A stretch of DNA of 64,000 bases from Corynebacterium ammoniagenes DSM 20306 (lineage in GTDB: Bacteria; Actinomycetota; Actinomycetes; Mycobacteriales; Mycobacteriaceae), in assembly GCF_001941425.1 (NCBI RefSeq), contig NZ_CP009244.1:248001-312000 (forward strand). The letters run 5' to 3'. The translations under genes and the position numbers were made by a program. Below the pieces are notes generated by a model, which ran no database searches, was not told where the DNA came from, and was given only the letters and a program-made list of their open reading frames with translations. Each line of letters opens with the position of its first letter. The first letter of the stretch is position 1. This document shows, piece by piece, positions 63,892 through 64,000 of the stretch.

Positions 63892-64000
63892 GTGAAAAAG
63901 AGCGTTGTCCTTTCCATTGTGGGCGCGGTGGTGTTAACCATCGGTGTCATCATGGCGGCAATGTCCATTCTCAACACGGACTCTGCGGATTTAAACGCCG
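63892..64000 (+). CDS. Exported protein, N-terminus only (3' partial)
   Basis: GTG 63892, preceded by AGAGG, opens a frame that runs off the window after 36 residues. It begins MKKSVVLSIVGAVVLTIG, a signal peptide or membrane anchor. In C. glutamicum a thioredoxin-like (TlpA-type) protein follows nth, which is my best guess from position only. Confidence 0.55.
   Translation, partial: MKKSVVLSIVGAVVLTIGVIMAAMSILNTDSADLNA

Overview
This window is a chromosomal segment of a Corynebacterium. Gene content and order match the conserved block known from C. glutamicum: aspT-dnaX-ybaB-recR, gatD/murT, leuA, lysC-asd, sigC-katA, a penicillin-binding protein next to a WhiB gene, and glxR-nth. Several genes look leaderless, with actinobacterial TANNNT -10 boxes close to the start codon. 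The exact species cannot be read from the sequence; moderate GC suggests the C. ammoniagenes/casei/stationis side of the genus (inference).

Layout. 1-7.5 kb: the end of an MMPL exporter, a queuosine group (tgt, yhhQ, gluQRS) with an RclA-like flavoprotein inside it, a CPA1 antiporter and a small unknown protein. 7.5-14.2 kb: SRP RNA, tRNA-Ser(GGA), aspT, a small unknown gene, dnaX, ybaB and recR. 14.2-24.6 kb, mostly minus strand: an ABC exporter, gatD-murT (lipid II amidation), a degenerate exonuclease/BRCT protein with an Arg-rich tail, leuA with a leucine leader peptide, a PIG-V-like membrane protein and a DMT transporter. 24.9-31.6 kb: lysC-asd, a YkvI-type permease, sigC and katA. 31.6-41.2 kb: a YhgE-like membrane protein, a CitMHS transporter, a sulfonate-use operon (ssuDCBA plus flavin reductase) divergent from a ROK regulator, and tRNA-Pro(CGG).

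42.7-57.4 kb is an accessory island between yqeY and the penicillin-binding protein gene. It carries what I read as a complete indole-3-acetate (iac) catabolic gene set: iacABCDEF, then iacH on the opposite strand, an MFS transporter, iacG and iacI. Instead of a MarR regulator it has a split FixL/FixJ-type two-component system, with the kinase at the left edge and the response regulator beside iacH. Both divergent promoter regions share a 15-bp motif that could be the regulator's site. The set is interrupted at 49.6-51.7 kb by an AT-rich insertion holding a secreted bacteriocin-like precursor, a two-helix membrane protein and the 3' end of a group IIC intron.

57.5-64 kb returns to core genes: the bifunctional penicillin-binding protein, whcA-like WhiB, a DUF4177-like small protein, RidA, an MBL-fold hydrolase, glxR, a 29-residue membrane peptide, nth, and the start of an exported protein cut by the window edge.
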